Shown here in pieces: positions 1 to 6,268 of a stretch of DNA of 17,536 nucleotides. The DNA is from Gp13-AA77 sp036521995 (GTDB lineage: Bacteria > Acidobacteriota > Terriglobia > UBA7540). The notes under the pieces were generated by a model. The model did not search any database and was not told where the DNA came from. It saw only the letters and a program-made list of their open reading frames with translations. The stretch is from contig DATDGR010000058.1 of the NCBI GenBank assembly GCA_036521995.1, forward strand, positions 1 to 17,536. Direction: 5' to 3'. The number at the start of each line of letters is the position of its first letter. Positions within the stretch are counted from its first letter, which is position 1. A program made the position numbers and the translations under genes.

Positions 1-2
1 GC

Positions 3-791
3 ATCCCAATTCTCGAAGATTGCGCCCAGGCATTTGGTGCGACCTACAAGGGTCGCGCCGCCGGCTCCATCGGAAAGGCAGGCACTTATAGCTTCAACGT
101 CTACAAGACGATTACCTCAGGCGACGGCGGCATGGTCGTGACCAATGACGAGGAGGTTTACCGGCGCGCTTTCGCCTTTCACGATCAGGGGCACTCCCCA
201 CTTCGCACCGGGGTCGAGATCGGAGAGCGCCCGTTCTTCGGCCTTGATTTTCGCTTCACGGAGCTGCAGGCTGCTGTGCTGGTCGCGCAGTTCCGCAAGC
301 TTCCGCAGTTGCTGGAACGGCTGCGCGCCAATAAGAGACGCTACAAAGAGCTGATCAGTGATCTGCCGGCACTCCAGTTCCGCGAGATCACGGATGAACA
401 CGGTGAGTGCGCCACGATGCTGACTTTGACGCTGCCGAGTGCGGACATCGCCCAGAGCATCGCCTCGGAGCTGGGAACGAAGGTGGTGGCGAGGGCTGGC
501 TGGCACGTTTACAGCAACATGGAACAACTGATGAAGTTGCGAACAGCCACGGTGGTGCAATGTCCTTTCACGTGCTTCGGTAACTATGCCGGCGAAAACC
601 GGGAGATTCACTACTGGCCAGGAATGCTGCCGAAAACGGACGCTTTGTTGGAGCGCTCGCTCAACATCAGCATCGGAGTGTCTGATCCTGGGCTCAGTTC
701 GGGTTTCGGCGTGACACTTCGTGACAATTTAGAGGCGGTGGAACGGCACGCCGCCAAGTTTCGCAAGGTGGCCGAGAAGTATTTGAATTGA
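3..791 (+). CDS. DegT/DnrJ/EryC1/StrS family aminotransferase, 5'-truncated by window edge
   Basis: PLP-dependent sugar aminotransferase of the fold-type I DegT family. These enzymes transfer an amino group to keto-sugar nucleotides (or make aminohydroxybenzoate-type precursors) for surface polysaccharide or secondary metabolism. The frame is open from base 3; 262 residues are visible and the N-terminal part lies outside the window. Visible landmarks: EDCAQAFGA near the fragment start, whose Asp (fragment residue 6) normally contacts the PLP pyridine nitrogen. Then comes YSFNVYKTITSGDGG, where Lys35 (bases 105-107) is the expected Schiff-base lysine. It is followed by the family's FRFTELQAAV helix. 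The first in-frame ATG (132) lies after the catalytic lysine, so it cannot be the true start. The gene ends 35 bp from the convergent oxidoreductase gene. The exact sugar substrate cannot be read from the fragment. Confidence 0.9.
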   Translation: MPILEDCAQAFGATYKGRAAGSIGKAGTYSFNVYKTITSGDGGMVVTNDEEVYRRAFAFHDQGHSPLRTGVEIGERPFFGLDFRFTELQAAVLVAQFRKLPQLLERLRANKRRYKELISDLPALQFREITDEHGECATMLTLTLPSADIAQSIASELGTKVVARAGWHVYSNMEQLMKLRTATVVQCPFTCFGNYAGENREIHYWPGMLPKTDALLERSLNISIGVSDPGLSSGFGVTLRDNLEAVERHAAKFRKVAEKYLN

Positions 792-826
792 CCGCCCTCG
801 AATTCGGGCCACCGCAGGCCACCCCA

Positions 827-1855
827 TCAAGGGTGGAGCAGAATCTTTCCGAAGAGGTTGCGGTCTTCCATCTTCGTCTGGGCAGCGGCGGCCTCGCTCA
901 ACAGGAAGACGGAGTCGATTACAGCCCGCACTTTTCGCTGTCCGATGAATTTCAGTACCTCGAGCAGCTCACCCTTGCCGCCCATGAATGATCCCAGCAG
1001 CGTTCGCTGGCGGCCGAAGAGCAGCCGCAAATTGAGCTTCGCTTCCTCACCTGAAGTAGTGCCGCAGGTGACAAATCGGCCGTAAGTGGCGAGCGAGTCG
1101 AAGCAATCCTCCCAGACCGCCGTGCCCACGTGGTCCATCACCACATCCACGCCACGCCCGCCGGTGAGTCGCTTCACTTCCTGAGCAATCGATTGCTTGC
1201 GATGGTTGATCACCTTGTCGGCCCCGAGTTCCCGGGCCTTCTCAAGCTTGGCGTCAGTCCCGGCCACCGCGATCACCCGTGCCGACATCAGCTTCGCAAC
1301 CTGGATGGCGACGCTTCCCACTCCCGATCCGGCCGCGATCACCAGCACGTCTTCGCCTGGCCGAAGCTGTGCGCGGGTCATCAGCATGTGCCAGGCCGTC
1401 ACGGAGACCAGCGGCACGGCCGCGGCCTCATCGAAGTTCAAATCGCCCGGAATCGGGATCACGTTCATCTCCGGCGATTTCACGTACTCGGCATAACCGC
1501 CGTCCACCATCGCGCCGAACAGAGTGTAGCTGCGGCAGGCGCTGTCGAGACCTTTGAAGCACTGCTCGCACTGGCCGCAACTGATGCCGGGCGAAAGCAG
1601 CACGCGGTCGCCGGGCTTCAGGCGATGGACGAGACTGCCCACTGCCGCCACCTGGCCGGAGATGTCGCTGCCCACGATGCGCGGCATGGGCAACTTCCAG
1701 CTCGACACGCCCTTGCGGAGCCATAGATCGAGGTGGTTGAGAGCGCAGGCGTGCACCTTCACCAGCACCTCGTTGGCTTCGATCTTGGGATCGGGCGCGT
1801 CTTCGTATTTGAGGACATCGATGCTTCCGTGTTCATGAAAGCGAACGGCCTTCAT
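827..1855 (-). CDS. Zinc-containing MDR-superfamily alcohol dehydrogenase / quinone oxidoreductase
   Basis: Medium-chain dehydrogenase/reductase of 342 residues, a typical length, probably a cytosolic NAD(P)H-dependent oxidoreductase. The N-terminal GroES-like domain carries the structural-zinc cysteines Cys93, Cys96, Cys99 and Cys107 (C-x2-C-x2-C-x7-C). The Rossmann domain begins with AAGSGVGSVA (about residues 174-183), a glycine-rich dinucleotide loop. The catalytic-zinc ligands are not conserved: where classical ADHs have Cys in a C-H-x-D motif this protein has Asn40 (NHLD), and the GHE motif reads GSD (62-64). It therefore probably holds only the structural zinc and may act as a quinone/enone reductase rather than an alcohol dehydrogenase. 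The start is supported by GAGGAGG (1861-1867, minus strand) 5 nt upstream of ATG. It is divergent from the xdhC-mocA unit. Its substrate is unknown. Confidence 0.9.
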   Translation of the reverse strand: MKAVRFHEHGSIDVLKYEDAPDPKIEANEVLVKVHACALNHLDLWLRKGVSSWKLPMPRIVGSDISGQVAAVGSLVHRLKPGDRVLLSPGISCGQCEQCFKGLDSACRSYTLFGAMVDGGYAEYVKSPEMNVIPIPGDLNFDEAAAVPLVSVTAWHMLMTRAQLRPGEDVLVIAAGSGVGSVAIQVAKLMSARVIAVAGTDAKLEKARELGADKVINHRKQSIAQEVKRLTGGRGVDVVMDHVGTAVWEDCFDSLATYGRFVTCGTTSGEEAKLNLRLLFGRQRTLLGSFMGGKGELLEVLKFIGQRKVRAVIDSVFLLSEAAAAQTKMEDRNLFGKILLHP

Positions 1856-1918
1856 CTTCTCCTCCTCGCGAAGACGGTAATGCTTCGCGCATTCGCGTCA
1901 GACTGATTTCCGTGGATC

Positions 1919-1978
1919 GAAGAAAGCGTGCTCTCGCGAAGGCACCAAGGCGCAAAGCCCTATGCGGAGACGCCTTCG
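1919..1978. repeat. Dispersed intergenic repeat fragment (GGCACCAAGGCGCAAAG type)
   Basis: Between the divergent oxidoreductase and xdhC genes, bases around 1935-1960 read CGCGAAGGCACCAAGGCGCA and onward. I recall this as a dispersed, non-coding motif seen in many soil-bacterial genomes. No ORF spans it. Identification rests on pattern memory only; a genome-wide copy count would settle it. Confidence 0.3.
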
Positions 1979-2000
1979 CCGGTCAGGCCACAGGGTTCAA

Positions 2001-2030
2001 TTGACTCCCGTCCAGACCCGAGTCTAACCT
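2001..2030 (+). promoter_or_regulatory. Candidate sigma-70-type promoter of xdhC-mocA
   Basis: TTGACT (2001-2006), an 18-nt spacer and TAACCT (2025-2030) resemble -35/-10 hexamers. Predicted transcription start is near 2037, only about 8 nt before the xdhC ATG at 2045, and no Shine-Dalgarno sequence is visible. The transcript would be leaderless or nearly so. GACTC (2003-2007) and GAGTC (2020-2024) form a small inverted repeat inside the promoter. Confidence 0.45.
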
Positions 2031-2044
2031 AATCACTGTACGCC

Positions 2045-2866
2045 ATGGACATCTTCGAAGAAATCGCCCGGCTTCGCAAAGCCGGCCGCAAGGCCGCGCT
2101 CGCGACCATTATCAACGTGCAAGGATCGGTGCCGAGCTACGAGACCTCGAAGCTGCTGATCCGCGATGATGGCTCGATCGTGGGCACGGTGGGCGGCGGC
2201 TGCGTCGAGGCGGACGTCTGGTCGGCCGCTCAGGACGTGATGCGTGAAGAGAAGCCGCGCCGGTTGCACTTCAATCTCAATCAGAACCCGGAATACGACG
2301 AGGGCCTGGTCTGCGGCGGGTCGCTCGACATCTTCATCGAGCCCATTCTGGCTACGCCCACGCTGTATCTGTTCGGCGGCGGCCACGTCTCGCTTTCGAT
2401 CTCCAAGGTGGCCAGCGTAGCCGGATTCGAGACCGTTATTGTTGATGATCGCCCCGCCTTTGCCAACCCGGAGCGCTTTCCCGAGGCCCTGGAGACCCGC
2501 GCCGGACCTTGGGAGCAGACCTTCCCGGTGCTGCGCCTTACGGATTTCTCTTATATCGTGATCGCCACGCGCGGCCACAAGGCGGACCTCACCTGCCTGC
2601 GCTGGGCGCTCAGCACGCCGGCGCGATTCATCGGCATGATCGGCAGCCGACGAAAGTTCATCGAGTTCTCCAAGGTGCTCGAGGCCGAGGGCGCGACCCC
2701 CGATCAGCTTGACCGCGTCCACTCCCCCGTTGGGCTCGACATCGGAGCCCTGACGCCGCAGGAGATTGCGGTCTCGGTGGTGGCGGAGATGATCGCCGTG
2801 CGGCGCAACACGGCGTCCTCGGTTCCAGCCCTCGCCTACCACCCCAAGGTTCATCAGCCGTCATGA
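2045..2866 (+). CDS. xdhC: XdhC/CoxI family Mo-enzyme maturation protein
   Basis: XdhC/CoxI proteins bind molybdenum cofactor and help sulfurate and insert it into xanthine-dehydrogenase or CO-dehydrogenase-type hydroxylases. The 273-residue protein has the two-part family layout. The N-terminal CoxI region has VQGSVP (25-30), GTVGGGCVE (47-55) and a VCGG motif with Cys90. The C-terminal Rossmann domain begins LYLFGGGH (107-114), continues with a VIVDDRP strand, and later has IGMIGSRRK. The start at 2045 gives a normal N-terminus; ribosome-binding sequence is absent, in line with a nearly leaderless mRNA. Its TGA overlaps the ATG of the next gene (ATGA, 2863-2866), so the two are probably translationally coupled. 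No Mo-hydroxylase subunits are visible here, so the client enzyme must be encoded elsewhere. Confidence 0.92.
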   Translation: MDIFEEIARLRKAGRKAALATIINVQGSVPSYETSKLLIRDDGSIVGTVGGGCVEADVWSAAQDVMREEKPRRLHFNLNQNPEYDEGLVCGGSLDIFIEPILATPTLYLFGGGHVSLSISKVASVAGFETVIVDDRPAFANPERFPEALETRAGPWEQTFPVLRLTDFSYIVIATRGHKADLTCLRWALSTPARFIGMIGSRRKFIEFSKVLEAEGATPDQLDRVHSPVGLDIGALTPQEIAVSVVAEMIAVRRNTASSVPALAYHPKVHQPS

Positions 2867-3465
2867 CAGCCGGCCTGGTTCTCGCGGCCGGCGAATCGTC
2901 CCGCATGGGCCGCGATAAGGCCCTGCTCTTCTATCGCGGCCGCACCTTCCTCGAGACGGTCATCGCCACACTGCATGAAGCCGGGATCCATCGTGTGGCG
3001 GTTGTGCTGGGTCATCACGCCCAAGCCATTCAGCAGGCCGTGAATCTGGCTGGAGTCGAGGTGGTCACAAATTGTGACTATCTTTGCGGCCAGACATCAT
3101 CTTTGCAGGCCGGACTCGCGGCGCTCGTGGGGTCGCCGGCAGAAGCCGAAACTCTCGATGCGATCGTGCTCTGTCTCGTCGACCATCCTGCCTTCGCGCC
3201 CGCGACGGTCTCGGCTTTGCTCGACGCCTTCGTGCGCTCTCAAGCTCCGGTCATCATACCGACCTACGGCGGTCGCCGCGGCCATCCGGTCCTGATCGCA
3301 CGGTCTCTCTTCGAGCCCCTCCGGGCTCTCCGCCCAAACCAAGGCGCCAATACCGCAATCCGCGCCTGGCGCCACCAAACCGAACTCCTCGAAGTCGCTG
3401 ACCCGGGCGTTCTGGTTGATGTGGACGACCCCGAAGCCTACCGCCAGTTGAGCCAGTTGGATTAG
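2863..3465 (+). CDS. mocA: MocA-like molybdenum cofactor cytidylyltransferase (NTP-transferase family)
   Basis: Probably transfers CMP from CTP to molybdopterin-Mo, forming the dinucleotide cofactor used by xanthine-dehydrogenase-family enzymes. The 200-residue length is normal for MobA/MocA-like nucleotidyltransferases. The signature LVLAAGESSRMGRDK (residues 5-19) is the nucleotide-binding loop, ending in Lys19. Further on are NCDYLCGQTSSLQAGL, typical of the family, and LVDHPAFAP at the position of the metal-binding GDxP motif. The start codon overlaps the xdhC stop by 4 bp (ATGA), and the pairing with an XdhC protein favours MocA over MobA. The gene ends at TAG 3463-3465, directly before a cluster of palindromic repeats. 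Specificity for CTP rather than GTP is inferred from context. Confidence 0.88.
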   Translation: MTAGLVLAAGESSRMGRDKALLFYRGRTFLETVIATLHEAGIHRVAVVLGHHAQAIQQAVNLAGVEVVTNCDYLCGQTSSLQAGLAALVGSPAEAETLDAIVLCLVDHPAFAPATVSALLDAFVRSQAPVIIPTYGGRRGHPVLIARSLFEPLRALRPNQGANTAIRAWRHQTELLEVADPGVLVDVDDPEAYRQLSQLD

Positions 3466-3469
3466 ATCG

Positions 3470-3520
3470 TCGCCATGGCGAGCGTGGGTGGCGCATACAT
3501 GGTCTTGTGATGTATGTGAT
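3470..3520. repeat. Palindrome plus degenerate copy 1 of the palindromic repeat
   Basis: TCGCCATGGCGA (3470-3481) is a perfect 12-bp palindrome directly after the mocA stop. It is followed by GGTGGCGCATACAT (3487-3500) and a decayed partner arm ATGTATGTGAT (3510-3520). This is the same design as copies 2 and 3 but with the distal stem pairs lost. Confidence 0.6.
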
Positions 3521-3570
3521 CAAGGCGTCCTGTCCATCGGCGGAATTGGCGGTAGGCACGGCGATTGTGG

Positions 3571-3633
3571 GTGGCGCATACATCGTCTTGTATGTATGCG
3601 CCCTGCTCGAACACGAGCAACGGGACGCCCAAC
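3571..3633 (+). repeat. Palindromic repeat copy 2
   Basis: Perfect 11-bp arms GGCGCATACAT (3573-3583) and ATGTATGCGCC (3592-3602) enclose an 8-nt loop, preceded by GT. A second stem TGCTCG/CGAGCA (3604-3609/3614-3619) follows, then the shared tail CGGGACGCCCAAC (3621-3633). Another stem-loop, CCGGCG/CGCCGG (3643-3648/3653-3658), lies just beyond. Confidence 0.8.
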
Positions 3634-3711
3634 GACAAGCTGCCGGCGAGCCCGCCGGGAGACTGGCCGTGGTCCGGTTGGCGGTTTTACTGCCTGGAAG
3701 ACTCTTCGCGG

Positions 3712-3768
3712 GTGGCGCATACATCGTTCTGTATGTATGCGCCTTGCTCGAACAACGGGACGCCCAAC
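3712..3768 (+). repeat. Palindromic repeat copy 3
   Basis: Arms GGCGCATACAT (3714-3724) and ATGTATGCGCC (3733-3743) are identical to copy 2, around the loop CGTTCTGT. The tail TTGCTCGAAC then CGGGACGCCCAAC (3756-3768) is shared. Copy 3 faces copy 4 in inverted orientation across this common tail. Confidence 0.8.
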
Positions 3769-3770
3769 AG

Positions 3771-3832
3771 GGCGGCGACATGGCAAAACGATGTCGCCGC
3801 CACCCTCCGGCGAACAAAACGGGACGCCCAAC
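3771..3832 (-). repeat. Palindromic repeat copy 4, inverted, with compensatory arm changes
   Basis: Arms GGCGGCGACAT (3771-3781) and ATGTCGCCGCC (3791-3801) pair perfectly over 11 bp. Read on the minus strand it begins GGTGGCGGCGACATCGTTTTG, matching copies 2/3 at the conserved ends and loop. It differs in three consecutive stem pairs, each changed on both arms. A further CGGGACGCCCAAC tail copy lies at 3820-3832. Confidence 0.8.
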
Positions 3833-3866
3833 GACGGCGACATGGCAATACGATGTCGTCGCCACC
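3833..3866 (-). repeat. Palindromic repeat copy 5, inverted
   Basis: Arms 3833-3843 and 3853-3863 pair over 11 positions with one mismatch and one G-T wobble. The loop GGCAATACG differs from that of copy 4 at one base. GGTGGCG (minus strand) is present at 3860-3866. It is a direct repeat of copy 4, about 62 bp away. Confidence 0.75.
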
Positions 3867-3871
3867 CCGAT

Positions 3872-3973
3872 TTGACGCGGGACCGCTCATGCTATACGCT
3901 ACTATTGAGTAAACTGATGGCCTCGGTTCCCGGCTCTGGAAATCGGCTGCCGGTCGCTGACCGACGTCCAGAG
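3872..3973 (+). other. Candidate promoter followed by nested stem-loop (possible small RNA)
   Basis: TTGACG (3872-3877), a 17-nt spacer and TACGCT (3895-3900) form a promoter-like pair with no gene behind it. Downstream, CTCTGGA (3934-3940) pairs with TCCAGAG (3967-3973), enclosing an inner stem CGGTC/GACCG (3951-3955/3959-3963). There is no U-tract behind it, so a terminator is not evident. Weak candidate only. Confidence 0.25.
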
Positions 3974-4082
3974 TTGATCCGGGCTTCATAGATCGGCGGC
4001 AGAACGTGAATTTCAGCTCCAGCAGGCTGCGGAGAAGGCTTAACAGGCACTGGGGTACGAGGTCGGCCAGGCCACCTGCGCT

Positions 4083-4102
4083 GGGGCCCCCCCCCGGGGG
4101 GG
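4083..4102. repeat. G4-C9-G7 homopolymer tract
   Basis: Four G (4083-4086), nine C (4087-4095) and seven G (4096-4102) in a row, self-complementary. Such tracts are prone to slippage and sequencing error. Here the tract lies outside any supported gene, at the border between GC-rich sequence and the AT-richer repeat zone. Confidence 0.8.
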
Positions 4103-4195
4103 TATGATATATTCCGCTCGGACCCAAACTGTTAAGCTATTGTTGCAATTAAGCTTAAGTGAGGAGTTGCGGGAAAACGCTCCAATGTTATTTTC

Positions 4196-4490
4196 AAGCG
4201 AACCCAACCTTGTAACAGACACATTATAAACAGATAACAAGCACAAGCAGGGCAAAAGGACGAAAGCAAAACAAACCCAAACGAACCCGAGTTTCAGCCT
4301 CAAATGACCACGGTAAATTTTTCAAGTCATTTAGAATCAGCGAGCGGCCGTGGAGATTGGAAAAAACGAACCCGAAACGAACCCAAAACGAACCTGAGCT
4401 TGGCCGGCGACTCGAGAAATAAGTGATTTAGAATCAGCAGAGCCTTGCGAGGTTGAGAAAACAAACCCGAACCAAGACCCAACGGAGCCG
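4196..4490. repeat. Degenerate direct repeats with AACGAACCC blocks and TTTAGAATCAGC motif
   Basis: AC-rich blocks of the AACGAACCC type recur near 4270-4290, 4361-4397 and 4457-4482, giving a period of roughly 90-96 bp. Between them the motif TTTAGAATCAGC occurs twice (in 4327-4353 and 4423-4452), each followed by a G/C-rich stretch ending in GG. A partial block lies near 4199. The zone is AT-richer than the neighbouring genes and no gene is supported in it. Confidence 0.6.
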
Positions 4491-4680
4491 GATTGGCGAT
4501 CGGCCCAAGGTCAGTTTAGTCGCGGCCAGGGATTGCTGATCAGACGTGATCAGGGGGTTGTGGCGTCCTCAGTCGCCCACGGAAAATCCGGAGTTCCCTG
4601 ACTGAATGAGGGCTAGACGAGGAAGATGATCACGGCGGGAGCGCCCGGAGCGGCCGATTCCGCTCCTCCCCGATTCGCCG

Positions 4681-4726
4681 TGCTAAAATGCAGGCCACAC
4701 AAAGAACACCCGGCTGCTCTGAGGAG
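4681..4726 (+). promoter_or_regulatory. Extended -10 promoter and ribosome-binding site of the kinase-like pair
   Basis: TGCTAAAAT (4681-4689) is an extended -10 (TGn plus TAAAAT) without a clear -35. GAGGAG (4721-4726) follows and sits 7 nt before GTG 4734. Together they argue that translation begins at GTG 4734 rather than at the upstream in-frame ATG 4626, which would lie before the predicted transcript start (about 4696). Confidence 0.5.
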
Positions 4727-4733
4727 ACGCTTC

Positions 4734-5417
4734 GTGAAGCGCTACGGCGATCATCGCTTTCCCGGCAAACTGTTCGTCGTAGAAGGCATCGACGGCTCCG
4801 GCAAGTCGACCCAGGTTTCTCTTCTGAACCAATGGCTCCGCGCCGAGGGCTACGGCGTGGTCTTCAGCGAGTGGAACTCCTCCCCGCTCGTTCGTGACAT
4901 CACGAAGCGCGGCAAGAAGAAGCAAATCCTGACGCCGGCCACCTTCAGTCTGATCCATGCCACAGACTTCGCCGACCGCATGGAGCGCAACATCATGCCG
5001 CTATTGAAGGCCGGCGCCGTGGTGCTTTGCGATCGTTACATTTTTACGGCTTTCGCGCGCGATGTGGCGCGAGGCATGGATCCCAACTGGGTACGCGAAC
5101 TTTACAGTTTTGCGCCCAAACCCACCGTCGCCTTCTATTACCGCGTTCCGCTTGAGGTAGCCATCAGCCGGATTACGCACGGCCGCAACGGTTTCAAGCA
5201 TTATGAGGCGGGGTTAGACCTGGGCCTCAGCGACGACTCCAATGAGAGCTTCAAGCTCTTTCAGGGCCGCATCCTCAACGAGTACGAGAAGATGATCTCC
5301 GAGTTCGATATCACCGTGATCGATGCCACGCTGCCCATCGAGAATCAGCAAGCCCAGATGAGGCAGATCGTTAAAGCCCGGCTCACCCAGGCCCGCCGGC
5401 TGCGAGTGGCTCCATGA
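4734..5417 (+). CDS. Thymidylate-kinase superfamily P-loop kinase (subunit/paralogue 1, intact Walker A)
   Basis: P-loop nucleoside-monophosphate-kinase-fold protein, 227 residues from GTG 4734. An in-frame ATG at 4626 would add 36 residues unlike the family. Walker A is GIDGSGKST (18-26, Lys24) on an LFVVEG strand. The DRY motif that places the phosphate acceptor in thymidylate kinases is at 100-102 (LCDRYIF), and IDAT marks a late strand. The canonical TMK EPGGT loop is missing: the region reads EWNSSP, followed by a basic stretch (KRGKKK). It is therefore a divergent family member and not clearly the housekeeping dTMP kinase. It overlaps the next gene by 4 bp (ATGA) and is a paralogue of it, sharing ATDFADR and DRYI. 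Possible roles: dTMP kinase-like, or polyphosphate-related given the CHAD neighbour. Function is uncertain. Confidence 0.85.
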   Translation: MKRYGDHRFPGKLFVVEGIDGSGKSTQVSLLNQWLRAEGYGVVFSEWNSSPLVRDITKRGKKKQILTPATFSLIHATDFADRMERNIMPLLKAGAVVLCDRYIFTAFARDVARGMDPNWVRELYSFAPKPTVAFYYRVPLEVAISRITHGRNGFKHYEAGLDLGLSDDSNESFKLFQGRILNEYEKMISEFDITVIDATLPIENQQAQMRQIVKARLTQARRLRVAP

Positions 5418-6268
5418 TGATGAAGACGGATGGCGCCATGAGAGAAACCTACGGATCGATTCTGCCCGGGATGGACCTTGGAGAACTGCCGGGGAAGATC
5501 ATCGTGATTGAAGGCACGGACGGGGTCGGCCGCTCCACCCAGATCTCCATGCTCAAGCCCTGGCTCGAGCAGCAAGGCCGCGCCGTGGTCGACACGGGCA
5601 TGACGCGGTCGGAGCTGGCTGGCAAAGGCATCAAGCAGGCCAAAGAAGGGCACACCCTGGGCCGTATCACGCTGACGCTTTTCTATGCCACCGACTTCGC
5701 CGACCGCCTCGAACGGGAGATCATACCGGCGCTGCGGGCGGGGTTCGTGGTTCTCACGGACCGCTATATCTATTCCCTGATGGCGCGCGCTCTGGTGCGC
5801 GAGCTGGACGCTGCCTGGGTGCGCAATCTCTATAGCTTCGCCCTGAAGCCTGACGCCGTTTTCTATTTGCGCATCGGCGTCGAAGATCTGGTTCCGCGGG
5901 TGGTTTTCTCGACCGGGTTCGATTACTGGGAAAGCGGCATGGACCTGCACCCGAGCGAGGACATGTACGAGAGCTTTCGCAAGTATCAAGCCCACCTGCT
6001 CGCTCATTTCGACAAGTTGGCGGAGGAATACAACTTCGAAGTCATCGATGCCACCGAGGACGTGCGCTCGATTTTCGAGGAGTTGAAGAAAAGAATCTCG
6101 CGAGTGCTCCGAGGCGAAGAGGAGCCGCTTTTCTCCATCCCGCACGCGAAGCCGGAAGGCAAGCCGCCCGCGCACTATCCAAAGGCCTCAGGCCGGAATC
6201 CCCGCCGGCACGAAGCCGTAGACAACTCGGCTCAGGGGGACGTGCCTGGCCGCGAAGCAGCCAATTGA
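5414..6268 (+). CDS. Thymidylate-kinase superfamily protein (paralogue 2, degenerate Walker A: Lys to Arg)
   Basis: Second kinase-like protein, 284 residues. Its ATG overlaps the stop of paralogue 1 (ATGA). The P-loop reads GTDGVGRST (34-42): the invariant Walker A lysine is Arg40, encoded by CGC (5531-5533), which is at least two base changes from a lysine codon and so unlikely to be a read error. The rest of the fold looks intact: IIVIEG strand, ATDFADR, LTDRYIYS with DRY at 116-118, and VIDAT. The C-terminal ~50 residues are a Pro/Arg/Lys-rich, probably disordered tail, encoded where the gene overlaps the convergent CHAD gene by 37 bp. The Arg could greatly lower ATP hydrolysis, making this a pseudokinase or regulatory partner of paralogue 1. 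That is inference; some P-loop enzymes tolerate Arg. Confidence 0.85.
   Translation: MMMKTDGAMRETYGSILPGMDLGELPGKIIVIEGTDGVGRSTQISMLKPWLEQQGRAVVDTGMTRSELAGKGIKQAKEGHTLGRITLTLFYATDFADRLEREIIPALRAGFVVLTDRYIYSLMARALVRELDAAWVRNLYSFALKPDAVFYLRIGVEDLVPRVVFSTGFDYWESGMDLHPSEDMYESFRKYQAHLLAHFDKLAEEYNFEVIDATEDVRSIFEELKKRISRVLRGEEEPLFSIPHAKPEGKPPAHYPKASGRNPRRHEAVDNSAQGDVPGREAAN

Larger units (their letters stand above)
3466..4733. other. Gene-free, repeat-rich spacer
   Basis: About 1.27 kb between mocA and the first kinase-like gene. I see no convincing coding frame. It holds a cluster of palindromic repeats (3470-3866), a candidate promoter and nested hairpin (3872-3973), a C9G7 tract (4083-4102) and an AT-richer zone with ~90-bp degenerate direct repeats (about 4196-4490). 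The kinase promoter and ribosome-binding site lie at the right end. Open frames here are short and run through the repeats. Confidence 0.7.

Noticed and set aside
1130..1726. Long plus-strand frame of 198 codons opposite the MDR gene
   Set aside because: Antisense shadow of a clearly conserved dehydrogenase; His/Arg-rich composition typical of a reversed GC-rich frame. The same holds for the long frames opposite xdhC, the thiolase, egtB, btuC and the FGGY kinase.
3571..3866. CRISPR array
   Set aside because: Units are inverted as well as direct, spacers are shared rather than unique, spacing is irregular and no cas genes are near.
3254..3991. Several overlapping open frames on both strands around the palindromic repeats
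   Set aside because: They translate repeat units (recurring GAYIVLYVCAL and AHTSSCMYAP-type peptides) and appear on both strands; repetitive DNA without stop codons, not genes.
4014..4040. CAGCAGGCTGCGGAGAA-like string resembling a transposon-end or dispersed motif
   Set aside because: Single short match from memory, with no inverted partner, target duplication or transposase nearby.
4040..4303. Minus-strand frame of 87 codons with a hydrophobic, signal-like start
   Set aside because: It runs through the C9G7 tract and the AACGAACCC repeats; the hydrophobicity comes from repeat composition. No ribosome-binding site or homology pattern.
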